A DNA stretch of 64,000 bases from Lacrimispora xylanisolvens (GCF_002934545.1 NZ_PTJA01000002.1:310001-374000), one strand, 5' to 3'. Shown: positions 44,374-53,889, counted from the first letter of the stretch. Notes: generated by a model from the letters alone, not told the origin. Made by a program: numbers and translations.

Positions 44374-45071
44374 ACAGACACCTCATTCCACTGATAACCA
44401 AAACCCCGGATGGTGATTAAATGCTCCGGATGGGATGGATCAGCTTCAATTTTTTCCCGGAGCCGGCGAACGTAAACGGAAAGAGTGTTATCGTCCACAA
44501 AGTCGCCTGGATTGTCCCACAGTTCATTTAAAATCTGATTGCGGGTAATGACCCGGTTGGAATTTCTTACTAATAAGCAGATAAGACGGTATTCTGCACT
44601 GGTTAAATCTAGAGTTTTTTCATTTAACAGCACCCTGCTTCCTAAAAGATCAATCCAAATATCACCACATTCTATAACGGTAAGGTTATTTTGACCGGAT
44701 TTTCCCGCCCGGCGCAGTAAGGCACGAATCCGGGAACAAAGCTCACCCAGTTTAAAGGGTTTTGTCACATAGTCATCGCCGCCGCTGTCCAGCCCGCGAA
44801 TGACATTTACCTCTTCATCGGAAGCTGTTAAAAACAGAATCGGAATCGGATATCCCTGTTTTCTCACTTTTTCACATACTTCAAAACCCGTTCCATCCGG
44901 CAATGCCACATCAAGAATTAGTAAGTCGTATTGATCCATTTTAGGTAAACAGCCTATGGCTTCTTCTACGGTACGGACGAGTTCAACATCAAAGCCATTG
45001 CGCTTTAAAGAATAGTTCAATCCATCTACTAAGCTGATGTCATCCTCTAAAAGTAAAATCCGATTGCTCAT
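44370..45071 (-). CDS. Response regulator, OmpR/PhoB family (second module)
   Basis: 233 residues. Receiver: acidic pair LEDDIS, phospho-acceptor Asp in LLILDVALPDG, Lys in DYVTKPF; winged helix ending ITIRGFGYQW. Two adjacent ATG codons (45074, 45071) follow AAAGGAGGAGG; the second has better spacing. Starts the kinase-ATPase-permease unit, 31 bp after the reductase-like gene, which may be transcribed with it. Confidence 0.93.
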   Translation of the reverse strand: MSNRILLLEDDISLVDGLNYSLKRNGFDVELVRTVEEAIGCLPKMDQYDLLILDVALPDGTGFEVCEKVRKQGYPIPILFLTASDEEVNVIRGLDSGGDDYVTKPFKLGELCSRIRALLRRAGKSGQNNLTVIECGDIWIDLLGSRVLLNEKTLDLTSAEYRLICLLVRNSNRVITRNQILNELWDNPGDFVDDNTLSVYVRRLREKIEADPSHPEHLITIRGFGYQWNEVSV

Positions 45072-45102
45072 CATACCTCCTCCTTTTGTTTCTGGGCTGG
45101 AT

Positions 45103-46026
45103 TTAAGAAATATAAGTGGATTCCATATCTTTGATTTTTTTATAAAGCATATCGTTTACTGGAACAGCAAGACCGTGTTTCGCGGCAAGTCTGCGTACTG
45201 TGCCCGAAAACATCTCTACTTCCGATGGTCTGTGGGCGATCCCATCCTGGCGCATGGATGGAACTCCCTCAGGTGAAAGGGTTTTTAAAAGTTCTATGTA
45301 TGCTTCCAGGTCGCCTTCTGTCAGGGTAATGCCTTCTTTTTGCGCCAGCAATATTACTTCTCTCATGGCTCCGACTAATGTATCGTATGGGGTACCTGGA
45401 GTAAGAGCCTGGGCATAATTGGCCTCATATGCCATACAGGTCTGATTGATTCCCACATTTAACATGAATTTCCCCCAGAGCCTTTTTGAAAAATCACGTT
45501 CGGTACGATAGGAGATTCCGGCGGAATCAAAATATCTGGTTAAGGCATCGAGCCGATTTTCCTGTCCCTTTATTCTGGTACCAAGACATAATTCTCCGGA
45601 TCTGGTATAAGTTAAATCGGCGCCGAATTTCATGGCATCCATTCCCTGAGCGATACAATAGAGTACTTTTTCATCTCCATACCGTTTGCCTGCTATCGCT
45701 TCGCTGTCAATTCCATTCATAACTGAGATTATGGTGGTATCAGGCCCCACTGAGGAAGCCATTAGTTCCAGTGCTGATGGCAGGGCGTTGTATTTAACCG
45801 CTATAATTATCAAATCTGCAGGACATGCATTTTCAGGCGCTTTCATGGGAAAAGACCAGGGGGTCCCATTTATTGTAAAAGTCATTTTCTGATAGCGCTG
45901 GATTCGTTTCTGGTCAGCAAGAAAATAGACAGAATCAGGTCCAAAAGCAGAGTAGATCTGGCTTGCATATAACATACCCAGTGCACCCATTCCAATGACG
46001 GCAGTCTTTTTAATATCTTTGTTCAT
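45103..46026 (-). CDS. Ketopantoate reductase family protein (PanE/ApbA)
   Basis: 307 residues. N-terminal Rossmann motif AVIGMGALGMLY, IIAVKYNALPSAL, then the central linker and catalytic region (KRLWGKFMLNVGINQTCM, with the conserved Lys and Asn) and the C-terminal SMRQDGIAHRPSEVEMFSGTV segment typical of PanE. The reaction would be NADPH reduction of 2-dehydropantoate to pantoate, but many paralogs act on other ketoacids, and no panBC genes are nearby. GGAGGG precedes the ATG. Confidence 0.85.
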   Translation of the reverse strand: MNKDIKKTAVIGMGALGMLYASQIYSAFGPDSVYFLADQKRIQRYQKMTFTINGTPWSFPMKAPENACPADLIIIAVKYNALPSALELMASSVGPDTTIISVMNGIDSEAIAGKRYGDEKVLYCIAQGMDAMKFGADLTYTRSGELCLGTRIKGQENRLDALTRYFDSAGISYRTERDFSKRLWGKFMLNVGINQTCMAYEANYAQALTPGTPYDTLVGAMREVILLAQKEGITLTEGDLEAYIELLKTLSPEGVPSMRQDGIAHRPSEVEMFSGTVRRLAAKHGLAVPVNDMLYKKIKDMESTYIS

Positions 46027-46129
46027 GTTTTCCCTCCCCAGGATTAAATTACCAAATTATAAGTTATAAAATTAATCTTATCATAGATGTTTTGCTTTTG
46101 GAATATGAAGATACATGATCTGGCAATCC

Positions 46130-46156
46130 AAAAGCAGAGTTACTTACTCTGCTTTT
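46130..46156 (-). terminator. Hairpin overlapping the 3' end of the dehydrogenase-like gene
   Basis: AAAAGCAGAGT pairs with ACTCTGCTTTT (11 pairs, 5-nt loop). Half of the stem encodes the last codons of the minus-strand gene, so it may serve as its terminator; little T follows outside the stem. Confidence 0.5.
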
Positions 46157-47160
46157 TTCTGAAGGGTTAACTGAAACAAGTCATTGTCTTCGATATCTTC
46201 TATATTTATAATATCTGATATTTCCAGAATCCCCTTTTTTAATGTGGGATCTGCCATTCGCTTTGCTGATTCAGCAGCAATCAGTCCGGTAAATCTTCCT
46301 TCATCATGTCCCCATGCATACAGGCTTTTCTTACCGGACTGAATAGACACGATAAAAATATCTGAACCAATTTTGGGATTCCGAAGCAATTGTTCTGCCA
46401 TCTTATATATTTTTTTATTCTTCAATAATCTGAGAAATCCAAGTTTGTTTGCCCAATACAGGAATACAGTGATAATAGACTGATCGAAACCCAGATAAGT
46501 GGTAAATATCTTATCTTTAAATTTATTATTTAACATGTGCTGGTCCACAAAGTTAAAATTAAACGAATAAAATCGCTTCTGCATTGTCTCCATTTTGTTT
46601 TTTTTAGTAAATGGCTTCATATTACCATGGATGATATGACTGTAGTTTTTCGTAAAATTATCCAGAGTCCATTTTATGGCAGCATCTCCGTGTTTTTCGC
46701 CCATCCCTAAGATAAGCTGTATATCAATATATTTTTCTGTGGGATACATTTGGACAAATTTTTCGGCCAGAAGATTTGTAAGTCCAGGAGCAAGACCAAT
46801 TCCCAGCAAAATTTTGCTTGTGCCCTTAAGTTTAAGTTTACGAATCTTATCAATATATTCTGAATTTGCAGTGACATCCATATAATCGATTCCGTTTTTA
46901 TCACAATATTCTACCAGCAGGGTATTCTCCTGATCGACACAAACAATAACCCAGCCTACATTTTGTAGCAATGCAAAATCAATGTTAAGAATATCCATTA
47001 CGCAGATTTCTGCTTTTAGCTGTTCTTTTTGAATGAACCTTTTCATTTTCTCTTCGTTTCGTCCTGCCAGGATCAAACTGTAGTTTTTCAGTTCTTTTGT
47101 AATAGACTGGCCTACCTTACCATGCCCGCCAATAATCATGATTTTACGATCTGGATTCAT
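46144..47160 (-). CDS. Saccharopine dehydrogenase-like NAD(P)-binding protein
   Basis: 338 residues. N-terminal nucleotide-binding fold MIIGGHGKVGQSI, then LILAGRNEEKM and the VDVTANSEYI-like segment (YMDVTANSEYID) seen in saccharopine dehydrogenase-type oxidoreductases, and GLAPGLTNLLA after it. The C-terminal part is Lys-rich and shows no catalytic motif that I can name. It is transcribed 20 bp after the methyltransferase-MarR gene, so its substrate is probably linked to that methyltransferase. AGAGGAGGG precedes the ATG. Codon use looks more AT-rich than in the flanking genes. Confidence 0.8.
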   Translation of the reverse strand: MNPDRKIMIIGGHGKVGQSITKELKNYSLILAGRNEEKMKRFIQKEQLKAEICVMDILNIDFALLQNVGWVIVCVDQENTLLVEYCDKNGIDYMDVTANSEYIDKIRKLKLKGTSKILLGIGLAPGLTNLLAEKFVQMYPTEKYIDIQLILGMGEKHGDAAIKWTLDNFTKNYSHIIHGNMKPFTKKNKMETMQKRFYSFNFNFVDQHMLNNKFKDKIFTTYLGFDQSIITVFLYWANKLGFLRLLKNKKIYKMAEQLLRNPKIGSDIFIVSIQSGKKSLYAWGHDEGRFTGLIAAESAKRMADPTLKKGILEISDIINIEDIEDNDLFQLTLQKKAE

Positions 47161-47180
47161 TTTCGCCCTCCTCTTTTGGA

Positions 47181-48617
47181 TTATGAGTGATTTTGTATTA
47201 AACCGATAGCATGTTCTAAAAATCCTTTAATAGTTGCTAAATTTTCGCTGGAAGTTCCATTGAGAAAATCGAAAAGTGATTGATCATTATCACTATGATA
47301 TTTTTCATGAGCCCTGTAGGCAGCATTTCCCTTTTCCGTCAAATAAAGTAAATAGCGTTTTTTATCTTCCGGATCATCTTTTTTTATGATTAAATCTCTC
47401 TCTGATAATTTCTGTAAAGTCTTATGAACAACCGGTCTTGTTATACCATATTTCCTCGCAAGCTCAGCACTGTGAATTCCCGGATAATCTCCAATTGTTT
47501 TAATCATGTGAATTTCTCCACGATGAAACGTCATATCCTCACTTCCAAAATTGAGAATATTCGTTTTAGAATTTGAAATACTTTCCGTTAATTCAATAAA
47601 TGAGTTGATTACATCTTTTGAATTCACAGATTCATTCTTTTCCTCTTTTCGGTAAATGTAACCCTCAAACATAGCAACCTTCACCCTGTCCACTGGAGTA
47701 AGACCACACGTTTGTAATGCTGTTTCAATATCCTGAGCACCAGGAGGTAAGGGGATGCCATCCAGAAACCCGGACAGCCAGCTTAACATATTTGCAGGAA
47801 CAGCGTCTTTTTCATCTGCAAACTGCCCTATAATAAACAAATAACCGCCGTCTTCTAATGAATCAGATACTTTCTTTATGAAATCAGTTAAATCACCCTC
47901 AACAAAGTTCAGAACGCCTGAGGCAATAACCATATTATAAAGTCCGCCCAAAGGGTCATGATTGAAATCACCTGAAATCACCTGGACCTTTTGCTGTACC
48001 CCATATTTCTCCACAATTTCCCTTGTAACCTTAGAAACATCCGGCGTTTCCATGACGGTTGCCTTACTGTTTGGAAAATGTTTGATCAGTTCCACATCCA
48101 GAATGCCTGCTCCGCCTCCCAGATCCAGTATGTTGAGATACTCGTTATGATCAGGAAATAACTTGTCCACTTGATTTATAAATGCCTGTACACGTCCGGA
48201 GTACATTTCAGGAATAGACAAACGGGCAAGTTCAGAAAAATCATAAGTCTCATTATTTGCGGAAGGTACTGACTTTATCTTTTCTTCCAGTTGTCCAAGA
48301 GAGGTCATCTTTTCCCGAAACAAGAGTGTATCACCAAGAAACACATTGCTGTTGCGGGATAAAAAGTTTCTTGTTTCTGGTGTATTTCTATAATATTCTT
48401 CCTGCTTATTCACCAAACCGCAGGAGACCAGTGATAACAACATAAGTTCCATATGATGCTTGTCGCAATTAATCGCTTCTGCTACAGCTTGTGCAGTCTG
48501 AGGTGTATCAAGATAGGAAAAAATATTCAAACGTATTGCAGCAAAAAGCAATTGAGCCTCCTGGTAATTGTGCATGACTTTATAATAACGCTTTGGACTG
48601 TTTTCTACTTCAGACAT
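47181..48617 (-). CDS. Fusion of an O-methyltransferase with a MarR-type DNA-binding domain
   Basis: 478 residues. Residues about 10-105 form the winged-helix dimerisation domain of plant-type/hydroxyindole O-methyltransferases; the SAM-binding fold follows with motif I LDLGGGAG at 164-171, acidic MET at the end of strand 2, and YNMVIASGVLNFV. From about 330 the sequence turns into a MarR regulator: ITRPVVHKTLQKLSERDLIIKK with DPEDKKRYLLYLTEKG as the wing. So enzyme and repressor/activator are one polypeptide. No frameshift or internal start joins the parts. It has its own promoter (48660-48689) and a terminator of the upstream gene behind it. Substrate unknown; autoregulation by substrate or SAM state is inference. 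Confidence 0.85.
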   Translation of the reverse strand: MSEVENSPKRYYKVMHNYQEAQLLFAAIRLNIFSYLDTPQTAQAVAEAINCDKHHMELMLLSLVSCGLVNKQEEYYRNTPETRNFLSRNSNVFLGDTLLFREKMTSLGQLEEKIKSVPSANNETYDFSELARLSIPEMYSGRVQAFINQVDKLFPDHNEYLNILDLGGGAGILDVELIKHFPNSKATVMETPDVSKVTREIVEKYGVQQKVQVISGDFNHDPLGGLYNMVIASGVLNFVEGDLTDFIKKVSDSLEDGGYLFIIGQFADEKDAVPANMLSWLSGFLDGIPLPPGAQDIETALQTCGLTPVDRVKVAMFEGYIYRKEEKNESVNSKDVINSFIELTESISNSKTNILNFGSEDMTFHRGEIHMIKTIGDYPGIHSAELARKYGITRPVVHKTLQKLSERDLIIKKDDPEDKKRYLLYLTEKGNAAYRAHEKYHSDNDQSLFDFLNGTSSENLATIKGFLEHAIGLIQNHS

Positions 48618-48659
48618 AAATACTTCTCCTTTATTATAATAATTATTCTTACTAATGTT

Positions 48660-48689
48660 ATCCTAGCATACAATCGTTTTGTTTGTCAA
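48660..48689 (-). promoter_or_regulatory. Predicted promoter of the methyltransferase-MarR gene
   Basis: On the minus strand TTGACA (48684-48689), 18-nt spacer, TAGGAT (48660-48665). ACTAATGTT-like sequences in inverted orientation lie on both sides (near 48651 and 48693) and might be MarR half-sites. Confidence 0.55.
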
Positions 48690-48713
48690 TAAAACATTAT
48701 TAGTTTGCACATG

Positions 48714-48750
48714 AAAAGCCTACCATCGGTGATGAGGCGATTGGTAGGCT
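48714..48750 (-). terminator. Terminator after apbE
   Basis: On the minus strand AGCCTACC(A).. pairs with ..GGTAGGCT, followed by TTTTC. Confidence 0.75.
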
Positions 48751-48778
48751 ATGAGTAGGAGCATATTAAAGTTTTATA

Positions 48779-49717
48779 TTACATACTTAATGGATGAATT
48801 CGTCCCATAAGGTTTTCCGTGCAGGCCAATTTTCCATCTAAGGTTATTACGACAGCACCCAAATCTTTCAGATTATTCACTTTATGAATGATTGATACTG
48901 CATCCAGTCCAAACAATTCTGTGGTATAAATATCACAGTCCAGGGACCGGTCGGCGACCACAGTCAGAGAAGCAATATTGCTTTCCATGGGATAGCCGGT
49001 TTTGCTGTTAAAAATATGATGGTATTTACTGCCTTCCTTTTCAAGGACTCTTTCGTAGATACCTGATGTTACAACAGACTGATTCCTTATTTTAACCAGT
49101 GCAGCCGCATTTCCTCTGGGTAAAAACGGGTTCTGGATTCCCACGTTCCAGTCACTGCCATCGGAGGGGGAGTCTCCATGCACCAGCACATTGCCGCCCA
49201 TATCTACCATAGCTGAAACCGCGCCATGATCTTTAAAAAACTCCATGACCTTATCTGCGAAATAGCCCTTGGCAATGGCTCCCAGGTCTAGTTCCATTCC
49301 TTTTTTTTGCAGAAAGACGGTTTTGTTCTCCTCATTAAGCTGGATCGATTCAGGATCTAAAAGCTCCAGCACTTTTGCTATGGACTCTTTATCTGGTACA
49401 TGTGCTTCTGTAAAACCGATTTTCCAAAGCTTTATTAACGGTCCGATTGCGATGTTTAAAAATGAATTCTCATTCAGACTATGTTTTTTTCCTGTTTTTA
49501 TCAGTTCATACAGCTCCTCATCCACCTTTTGAGGTGCGATTCCAGCCATTTTTTTTATCATCGCAAGCTGGGAGTGATCACTGTTGGCACTAAAGATCTC
49601 ATTATAACGGATCAGCATTTCTTCCGCCTTTTTTGCCAGCATTTCTGTTTCTTCTCCCTTAATAGAAAGGGAAATTTTTGTTCCCATAAGATATATAATC
49701 TTTGTATACTCTGTCAT
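48779..49717 (-). CDS. apbE: ApbE, FAD:protein FMN transferase
   Basis: 312 residues. ApbE uses FAD to attach FMN covalently to a Ser/Thr of target flavoproteins. Signatures: YLMGTKISLSI at the start, LDLGAIAKGYFADKV, VDMGGNVLVHG, SVVTSGIYERV, HHIFNSKTGYP and a VVADRSLDCDIYTTELF end region. The ATG at 49717 follows the LysR stop with one base between and has GGGAG upstream; a start at 49750 would lie inside the LysR gene. No signal peptide, so it works in the cytoplasm, where the flavoprotein at 51445-53868 (with an FMN-attachment motif) is the obvious client. Confidence 0.93.
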   Translation of the reverse strand: MTEYTKIIYLMGTKISLSIKGEETEMLAKKAEEMLIRYNEIFSANSDHSQLAMIKKMAGIAPQKVDEELYELIKTGKKHSLNENSFLNIAIGPLIKLWKIGFTEAHVPDKESIAKVLELLDPESIQLNEENKTVFLQKKGMELDLGAIAKGYFADKVMEFFKDHGAVSAMVDMGGNVLVHGDSPSDGSDWNVGIQNPFLPRGNAAALVKIRNQSVVTSGIYERVLEKEGSKYHHIFNSKTGYPMESNIASLTVVADRSLDCDIYTTELFGLDAVSIIHKVNNLKDLGAVVITLDGKLACTENLMGRIHPLSM

Positions 49718-49718
49718 T

Positions 49719-50657
49719 TCATTCTCCCAGATCGGAATTGTTCTGTCCATGAATCAAAAAGGCATTTATCAGGTCATGATCAATATTGGATAGTTTTCTT
49801 TCATTGTGGTATGCTATGAAGTAGTCTAAGCTCAGTTCGTCTATGGGTATCTGATAGAGATTGTATTCCGACGGACTTTCCTTCACATAGACGCTTTCGG
49901 GAATAAAGGTGATTCCTAAATTACCTGTGGCAAGCTTTAAAATGGTATTGATCTCTGTGCTCTCCATGATGATACGGGGTTCAACCTTATAAAGGTTTAG
50001 CAATTGGTCGATTTGTTTTCTGATGGCGGAGCCTTTGGAGGTGAGAACCAGCTTTTGGCATAAGATTTTACTCATGTCGATGCTGCCTTCCGAAATGACG
50101 GCTCTATCTTCCTGATACAAATCGCTGCAGCGGGGGATCACAGCCCGGTATCTGTGTCTGCCCCAGCTGACCGAGTTTAAGTTGGGTGAAATATTCCTTG
50201 AATTTTGCCCAATCCAGAAATCCAGCTCATTGTTTTGGGTCAGCTTCTCATTTTTTTCAGGCAGACTTTCCAATAATTCAATTCTGCAGTCTGGATGCAG
50301 GGTAAGAAAATCAGGTAGAAAAAGAGGTAGAAGGTAGGTACCAAGACTGGGAAGAACCCCTATTTTTATAACCGTTTTGTCAATATCTGATACATCGGAT
50401 ATTTCCCTTAGCAGCTTTGCATAATTATTTTCTAATGAGGTCAGATATTGATAATAGATTTTTCCCTGTTCGGTTAACCGATAAGGCAGCTTGTTCCTGG
50501 TGATCAGTTCGCAGTTTAATTCATTTTCCACTCTTTTAATCACCTGCGTCAGATAAGGTTGAGAAATATAAAGGGATTTAGCAGCCTTGCCATAGTTACT
50601 GTATTTTAAAATGGCATCAATATAATACAGAATTTCCTGAGAAGAGATTTTCGACAT
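49719..50657 (-). CDS. LysR-family transcriptional regulator
   Basis: 312 residues. N-terminal helix-turn-helix GKAAKSLYISQPYLTQVIKRVENEL, then a two-lobe effector domain (IKIGVLPSLGTYLLPLFLPDF; KLATGNLGITFIPESV). Upstream of apbE in the same transcript and divergent from the flavin reductase genes, so it probably controls both units. A perfect 16-bp palindrome in the intergenic region (50709-50724) is a candidate operator. Effector may be the unsaturated acid reduced by the system (inference). Confidence 0.92.
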   Translation of the reverse strand: MSKISSQEILYYIDAILKYSNYGKAAKSLYISQPYLTQVIKRVENELNCELITRNKLPYRLTEQGKIYYQYLTSLENNYAKLLREISDVSDIDKTVIKIGVLPSLGTYLLPLFLPDFLTLHPDCRIELLESLPEKNEKLTQNNELDFWIGQNSRNISPNLNSVSWGRHRYRAVIPRCSDLYQEDRAVISEGSIDMSKILCQKLVLTSKGSAIRKQIDQLLNLYKVEPRIIMESTEINTILKLATGNLGITFIPESVYVKESPSEYNLYQIPIDELSLDYFIAYHNERKLSNIDHDLINAFLIHGQNNSDLGE

Positions 50658-50708
50658 TTTATTCCTTTCTTTGAGAAATAATTTGCTTTTTTGCGATTAT
50701 TTTTGATT

Positions 50709-50724
50709 ATAACAAATTTGTTAT
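50709..50724. promoter_or_regulatory. Candidate LysR operator
   Basis: ATAACAAATTTGTTAT is a perfect 16-bp palindrome located between the divergent LysR-apbE and flavin reductase units. Confidence 0.6.
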
Positions 50725-50830
50725 CAAACTTCAATAAATAACTATTAGATAATATAAGAACGATGTGTTAAAATTATATCAAACACATAAGTACAACTGT
50801 GAGAACTTAATGGATAGGAAGGAGATTACT

Positions 50831-51430
50831 ATGAAATATTTAGCAATCGTGGGCACGAATTCAGATGTGTCAACTAATCGCATGCTGCTTCAATTTATGC
50901 AAAAACATTTTTCCAGTGAGGCGGAGATTGAATTATATGAGATAAAAGATTTACCAGCCTTTATGGAACCAGAGGATTCTGAAGTTCCTGAAAAGGTAGA
51001 GGAGTTATCCGAAAAAATCTTAAATGCAGACGGCGTTATTATAGCAACTCCGGAGTATGATCATGCCATACCAGCAGTTTTAAAGAGTGCTCTTGAATGG
51101 ATCAGCTATACAAGTCAGGCGCTTACGGATAAGCCTGTTTTAATTGTAGGGGCTTCCCATGGTACACTTGGTTCTTCCCGTGCCCAGGCCCACTTAAGAC
51201 AGATTCTTGATTCCCCTGAGCTGGCAGCCAGAATTATGCCAAGCAGTGAGTTCCTGTTAGGAAAATCACAAGCCGCATTTGATAATGCCGGAGATCTCAT
51301 CTATCCGGACAAGTTAGCCGAGCTTGATGAAATTTTCAGGGAATTTGTTCTGTTTACGGATATCACGATGAAACTTTTGGCAGAAAAGGTTCAGAAGAAA
51401 AGCGCAAAAAAATTCACTTGGCAAGAGTAG
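50831..51430 (+). CDS. NAD(P)H-dependent FMN reductase family protein (small subunit)
   Basis: 199 residues. FMN reductase fold: [23 protein letters not shown] at the phosphate loop, [23 protein letters not shown] and the [21 protein letters not shown] signature. The ATG at 50831 has GGAAGGAGA 7 nt upstream. It is followed after 14 bp by a large flavoprotein whose first domain is a clear paralog (same motifs), so the pair may form a two-subunit enzyme with NAD(P)H oxidised here. Confidence 0.92.
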   Translation: MKYLAIVGTNSDVSTNRMLLQFMQKHFSSEAEIELYEIKDLPAFMEPEDSEVPEKVEELSEKILNADGVIIATPEYDHAIPAVLKSALEWISYTSQALTDKPVLIVGASHGTLGSSRAQAHLRQILDSPELAARIMPSSEFLLGKSQAAFDNAGDLIYPDKLAELDEIFREFVLFTDITMKLLAEKVQKKSAKKFTWQE

Positions 51431-51444
51431 GAGGATTCATATCA

Positions 51445-53868
51445 ATGAAATTTATAGCAATTGTTGGAACGAATGCAAAAAAATCATATAATCGTAAACT
51501 CCTTCAGTTTATGAAAAAACATTTTGAGTCAAAAGCAGAAATTGAAGTACTTGATATCACAGATGTTCCCATGTTTAATCAGTCTGATAACCAGTCCTAC
51601 GGTGAAGTGATCCAGATGTTTAATAATAAGATCACCGAGTGTGACGGTGTTATTATGGCTACTCCTGAATACAATCATTCCATTCCATCCGGACTTAAAA
51701 GTCTGATTGAGTGGCTGAGCTTTGATCTCCATCCACTTGCAGGCAAGCCGGTTATGATCGTTGGCGCTTCTTTGGGAACACAGGGATCTTCCCGTGCCCA
51801 GCTTCACCTTCGCCAGATCCTGGATGCACCGGGTGTGGATGCAAATGTAATGCCAGGATATGAGTTTTTACTGGGAAATGCAAGCAAGGCATTTGATGAA
51901 GCCGGTGATCTGGTTAATGAAGGAACTATCGATTTCCTGGATATCTGTTTCCTTCGCTTTATGCGTTTTGCCACCATCGCAAATCAGCTTAATGAGGAAG
52001 AGGATTTTTCCTTTACTCCTGGCGAATATGAAGTAAACGCAATCGGTCACAGCGGAAATCTTCCAATGAAGGTATCCTTCAGCGAAAAAAGAATTGAAAG
52101 CATTCATATAGATACCAAGGGTGAAACCGAGGGAATCGCAGATGTGGTATTTGTAAGAATACCGGATAAAATCATTGAAGGACAGACTCTGAATGTGGAT
52201 GCGCTCTCTGGTGCATCTGAAACCAGCAACGGTGTAATTGATGGTGTTGCCAAAGCAGTGAAGCTTGCCGGAGTCAACCCTGATATACTTAAGAGACGTC
52301 CAAAACCTGCCAGCAGCCGGAACAGACAAGACGAAGAGTATACTTGTGATGTGGTAGTTGTTGGTGGAGGCGGCGCCGGACTCAGCGCGGCTGCCACTGC
52401 ATTACAGAATGGCTCCAGTGTAATTGTACTTGAAAAATATCCGGCAGTAGGCGGAAATACCATACGTTCCGGTGGTCCGGTTAATGCGGCTGATCCTGAA
52501 TGGCAGAGAGAGTTTGAGGAAAATCCGGGAGAAAGACATACCATCGAGTCATTGTTAGCTACCGATGAAAGCCAGATTCATCCGGAATATTTAGATGATT
52601 TCCATGCACTGAAAGAAGAGTTTGCCAAATACCAGGAGAAATTTGGGACAGGAAAAGGTCATTTATTCGATTCCCCTCTTCTTCACAGAATGCAGACCTA
52701 TTTTGGCGGAAAGCGTACCGACTTACAAGGCAATACCATCTACGGACAGTACGACCTGGTAAAAATCCTTACTGACAGAGCATTAGAAAGTGTTAAATGG
52801 CTGGAAGAGATCGGCGTTGAGTATGACAAGAGCGTTGTATTTGCTCCGGTTGGAGCTCTTTGGCGCCGTGGCCATAAGCCAGTGAAAAGCTATGGTACCG
52901 CATTTATCCTTGCTCTCACAAAATATGTGGAGGAGCACTCCGGAAAGATTATCACTGACAGTCCTGTAAAAGAATTTATTCTGGAAAATGGCGAGATCAC
53001 AGGAGTTATAGCAACTGGTGTCAATGGCCAGAAGATCACAGTTCATGCCAAAGCTGTTGTACTTGCAAGCGGCGGTTTTGGTGCCAATACAAAGATGTTA
53101 AAGGAATATAACACCTATTGGAGTGCCATCGATGACAACATAAGAACCACCAATTCCTTTGCTATGACAGGTGATGGAATCCAGCTTGGTAAATCAGTAG
53201 GAGCAGCACTGACAGGTATGGGATTTACCCAGATGATGCCTGTTGCAGATCCGGATACTGGTGAGCTGTTTAGTGGAATTCAGGTACCACCGGAAAACTT
53301 TGTAATCGTTAATAAAAACGGAAGACGTTTTGTAAATGAGTTCTCAGGCAGAGATGTATTAACAAAAGCGGCTATCGATCAGGGTGGTTTATTCTATCTG
53401 ATTGCAGATGATGAAATCAAGAAAACCGCTGCCAATACAAGCCAGGAGAAATTAGACCGTCAGGTAGAAGCAGGTACCTTATTCAGAGCCGATACCATCG
53501 AAGAACTGGCAGTAAAAGTTGGTATGGATCCAGAAGTTCTTAAGGAGACCATTATAAAATATAATTCTTATGTCGATGCAGGCTTTGATCCGGAATTCCA
53601 TAAGGATACATTCAGCCTGAAAGTGGAGAAAGCACCGTTCTATGCAACTCCAAGAAAGCCAGCGGTTCATCATACCATGGGTGGTCTTAAGATCGACACC
53701 AATACTCATGTATTAGATGAAAATGGCCAGCCAATTAAACATCTTTATGCGGCCGGAGAAGTTGCCGGAGGTATTCATGCAGGAAACCGTCTTGGCGGCA
53801 ACGCATTAACAGATATCTTTACCTTTGGACGAATTGCCGGTAAGACTGCAGTGGATGAAATGAAATAA
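51445..53868 (+). CDS. Three-domain flavoprotein reductase: FMN reductase + covalent-FMN domain + fumarate-reductase-like FAD domain
   Basis: 807 residues. (1) About 1-175, NAD(P)H-dependent FMN reductase ([42 protein letters not shown]). (2) About 190-280, FMN_bind domain with DALSGAS at 252-258; Ser258 is the expected FMN attachment site for ApbE. (3) About 300-807, FAD_binding_2 domain with [20 protein letters not shown] (substrate His) and [17 protein letters not shown] (substrate Arg), as in fumarate and urocanate reductases. No signal peptide and no heme motif, so a soluble cytoplasmic enzyme passing electrons from NAD(P)H through three flavins to an alpha,beta-unsaturated acid. Similar domain sets occur in NADH-dependent acrylate and (hydroxy)cinnamate reductases. 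The actual substrate is not deducible. AGGAGG lies 10 nt upstream. Confidence 0.9.
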   Translation: MKFIAIVGTNAKKSYNRKLLQFMKKHFESKAEIEVLDITDVPMFNQSDNQSYGEVIQMFNNKITECDGVIMATPEYNHSIPSGLKSLIEWLSFDLHPLAGKPVMIVGASLGTQGSSRAQLHLRQILDAPGVDANVMPGYEFLLGNASKAFDEAGDLVNEGTIDFLDICFLRFMRFATIANQLNEEEDFSFTPGEYEVNAIGHSGNLPMKVSFSEKRIESIHIDTKGETEGIADVVFVRIPDKIIEGQTLNVDALSGASETSNGVIDGVAKAVKLAGVNPDILKRRPKPASSRNRQDEEYTCDVVVVGGGGAGLSAAATALQNGSSVIVLEKYPAVGGNTIRSGGPVNAADPEWQREFEENPGERHTIESLLATDESQIHPEYLDDFHALKEEFAKYQEKFGTGKGHLFDSPLLHRMQTYFGGKRTDLQGNTIYGQYDLVKILTDRALESVKWLEEIGVEYDKSVVFAPVGALWRRGHKPVKSYGTAFILALTKYVEEHSGKIITDSPVKEFILENGEITGVIATGVNGQKITVHAKAVVLASGGFGANTKMLKEYNTYWSAIDDNIRTTNSFAMTGDGIQLGKSVGAALTGMGFTQMMPVADPDTGELFSGIQVPPENFVIVNKNGRRFVNEFSGRDVLTKAAIDQGGLFYLIADDEIKKTAANTSQEKLDRQVEAGTLFRADTIEELAVKVGMDPEVLKETIIKYNSYVDAGFDPEFHKDTFSLKVEKAPFYATPRKPAVHHTMGGLKIDTNTHVLDENGQPIKHLYAAGEVAGGIHAGNRLGGNALTDIFTFGRIAGKTAVDEMK

Positions 53869-53889
53869 TAATAAAGGCGTATAGACAAG

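Noticed and set aside
49717-49750. An earlier ATG for apbE at 49750
   Set aside because: It lies inside the LysR gene without a ribosome site; the ATG at 49717 follows the LysR stop with GGGAG in place.
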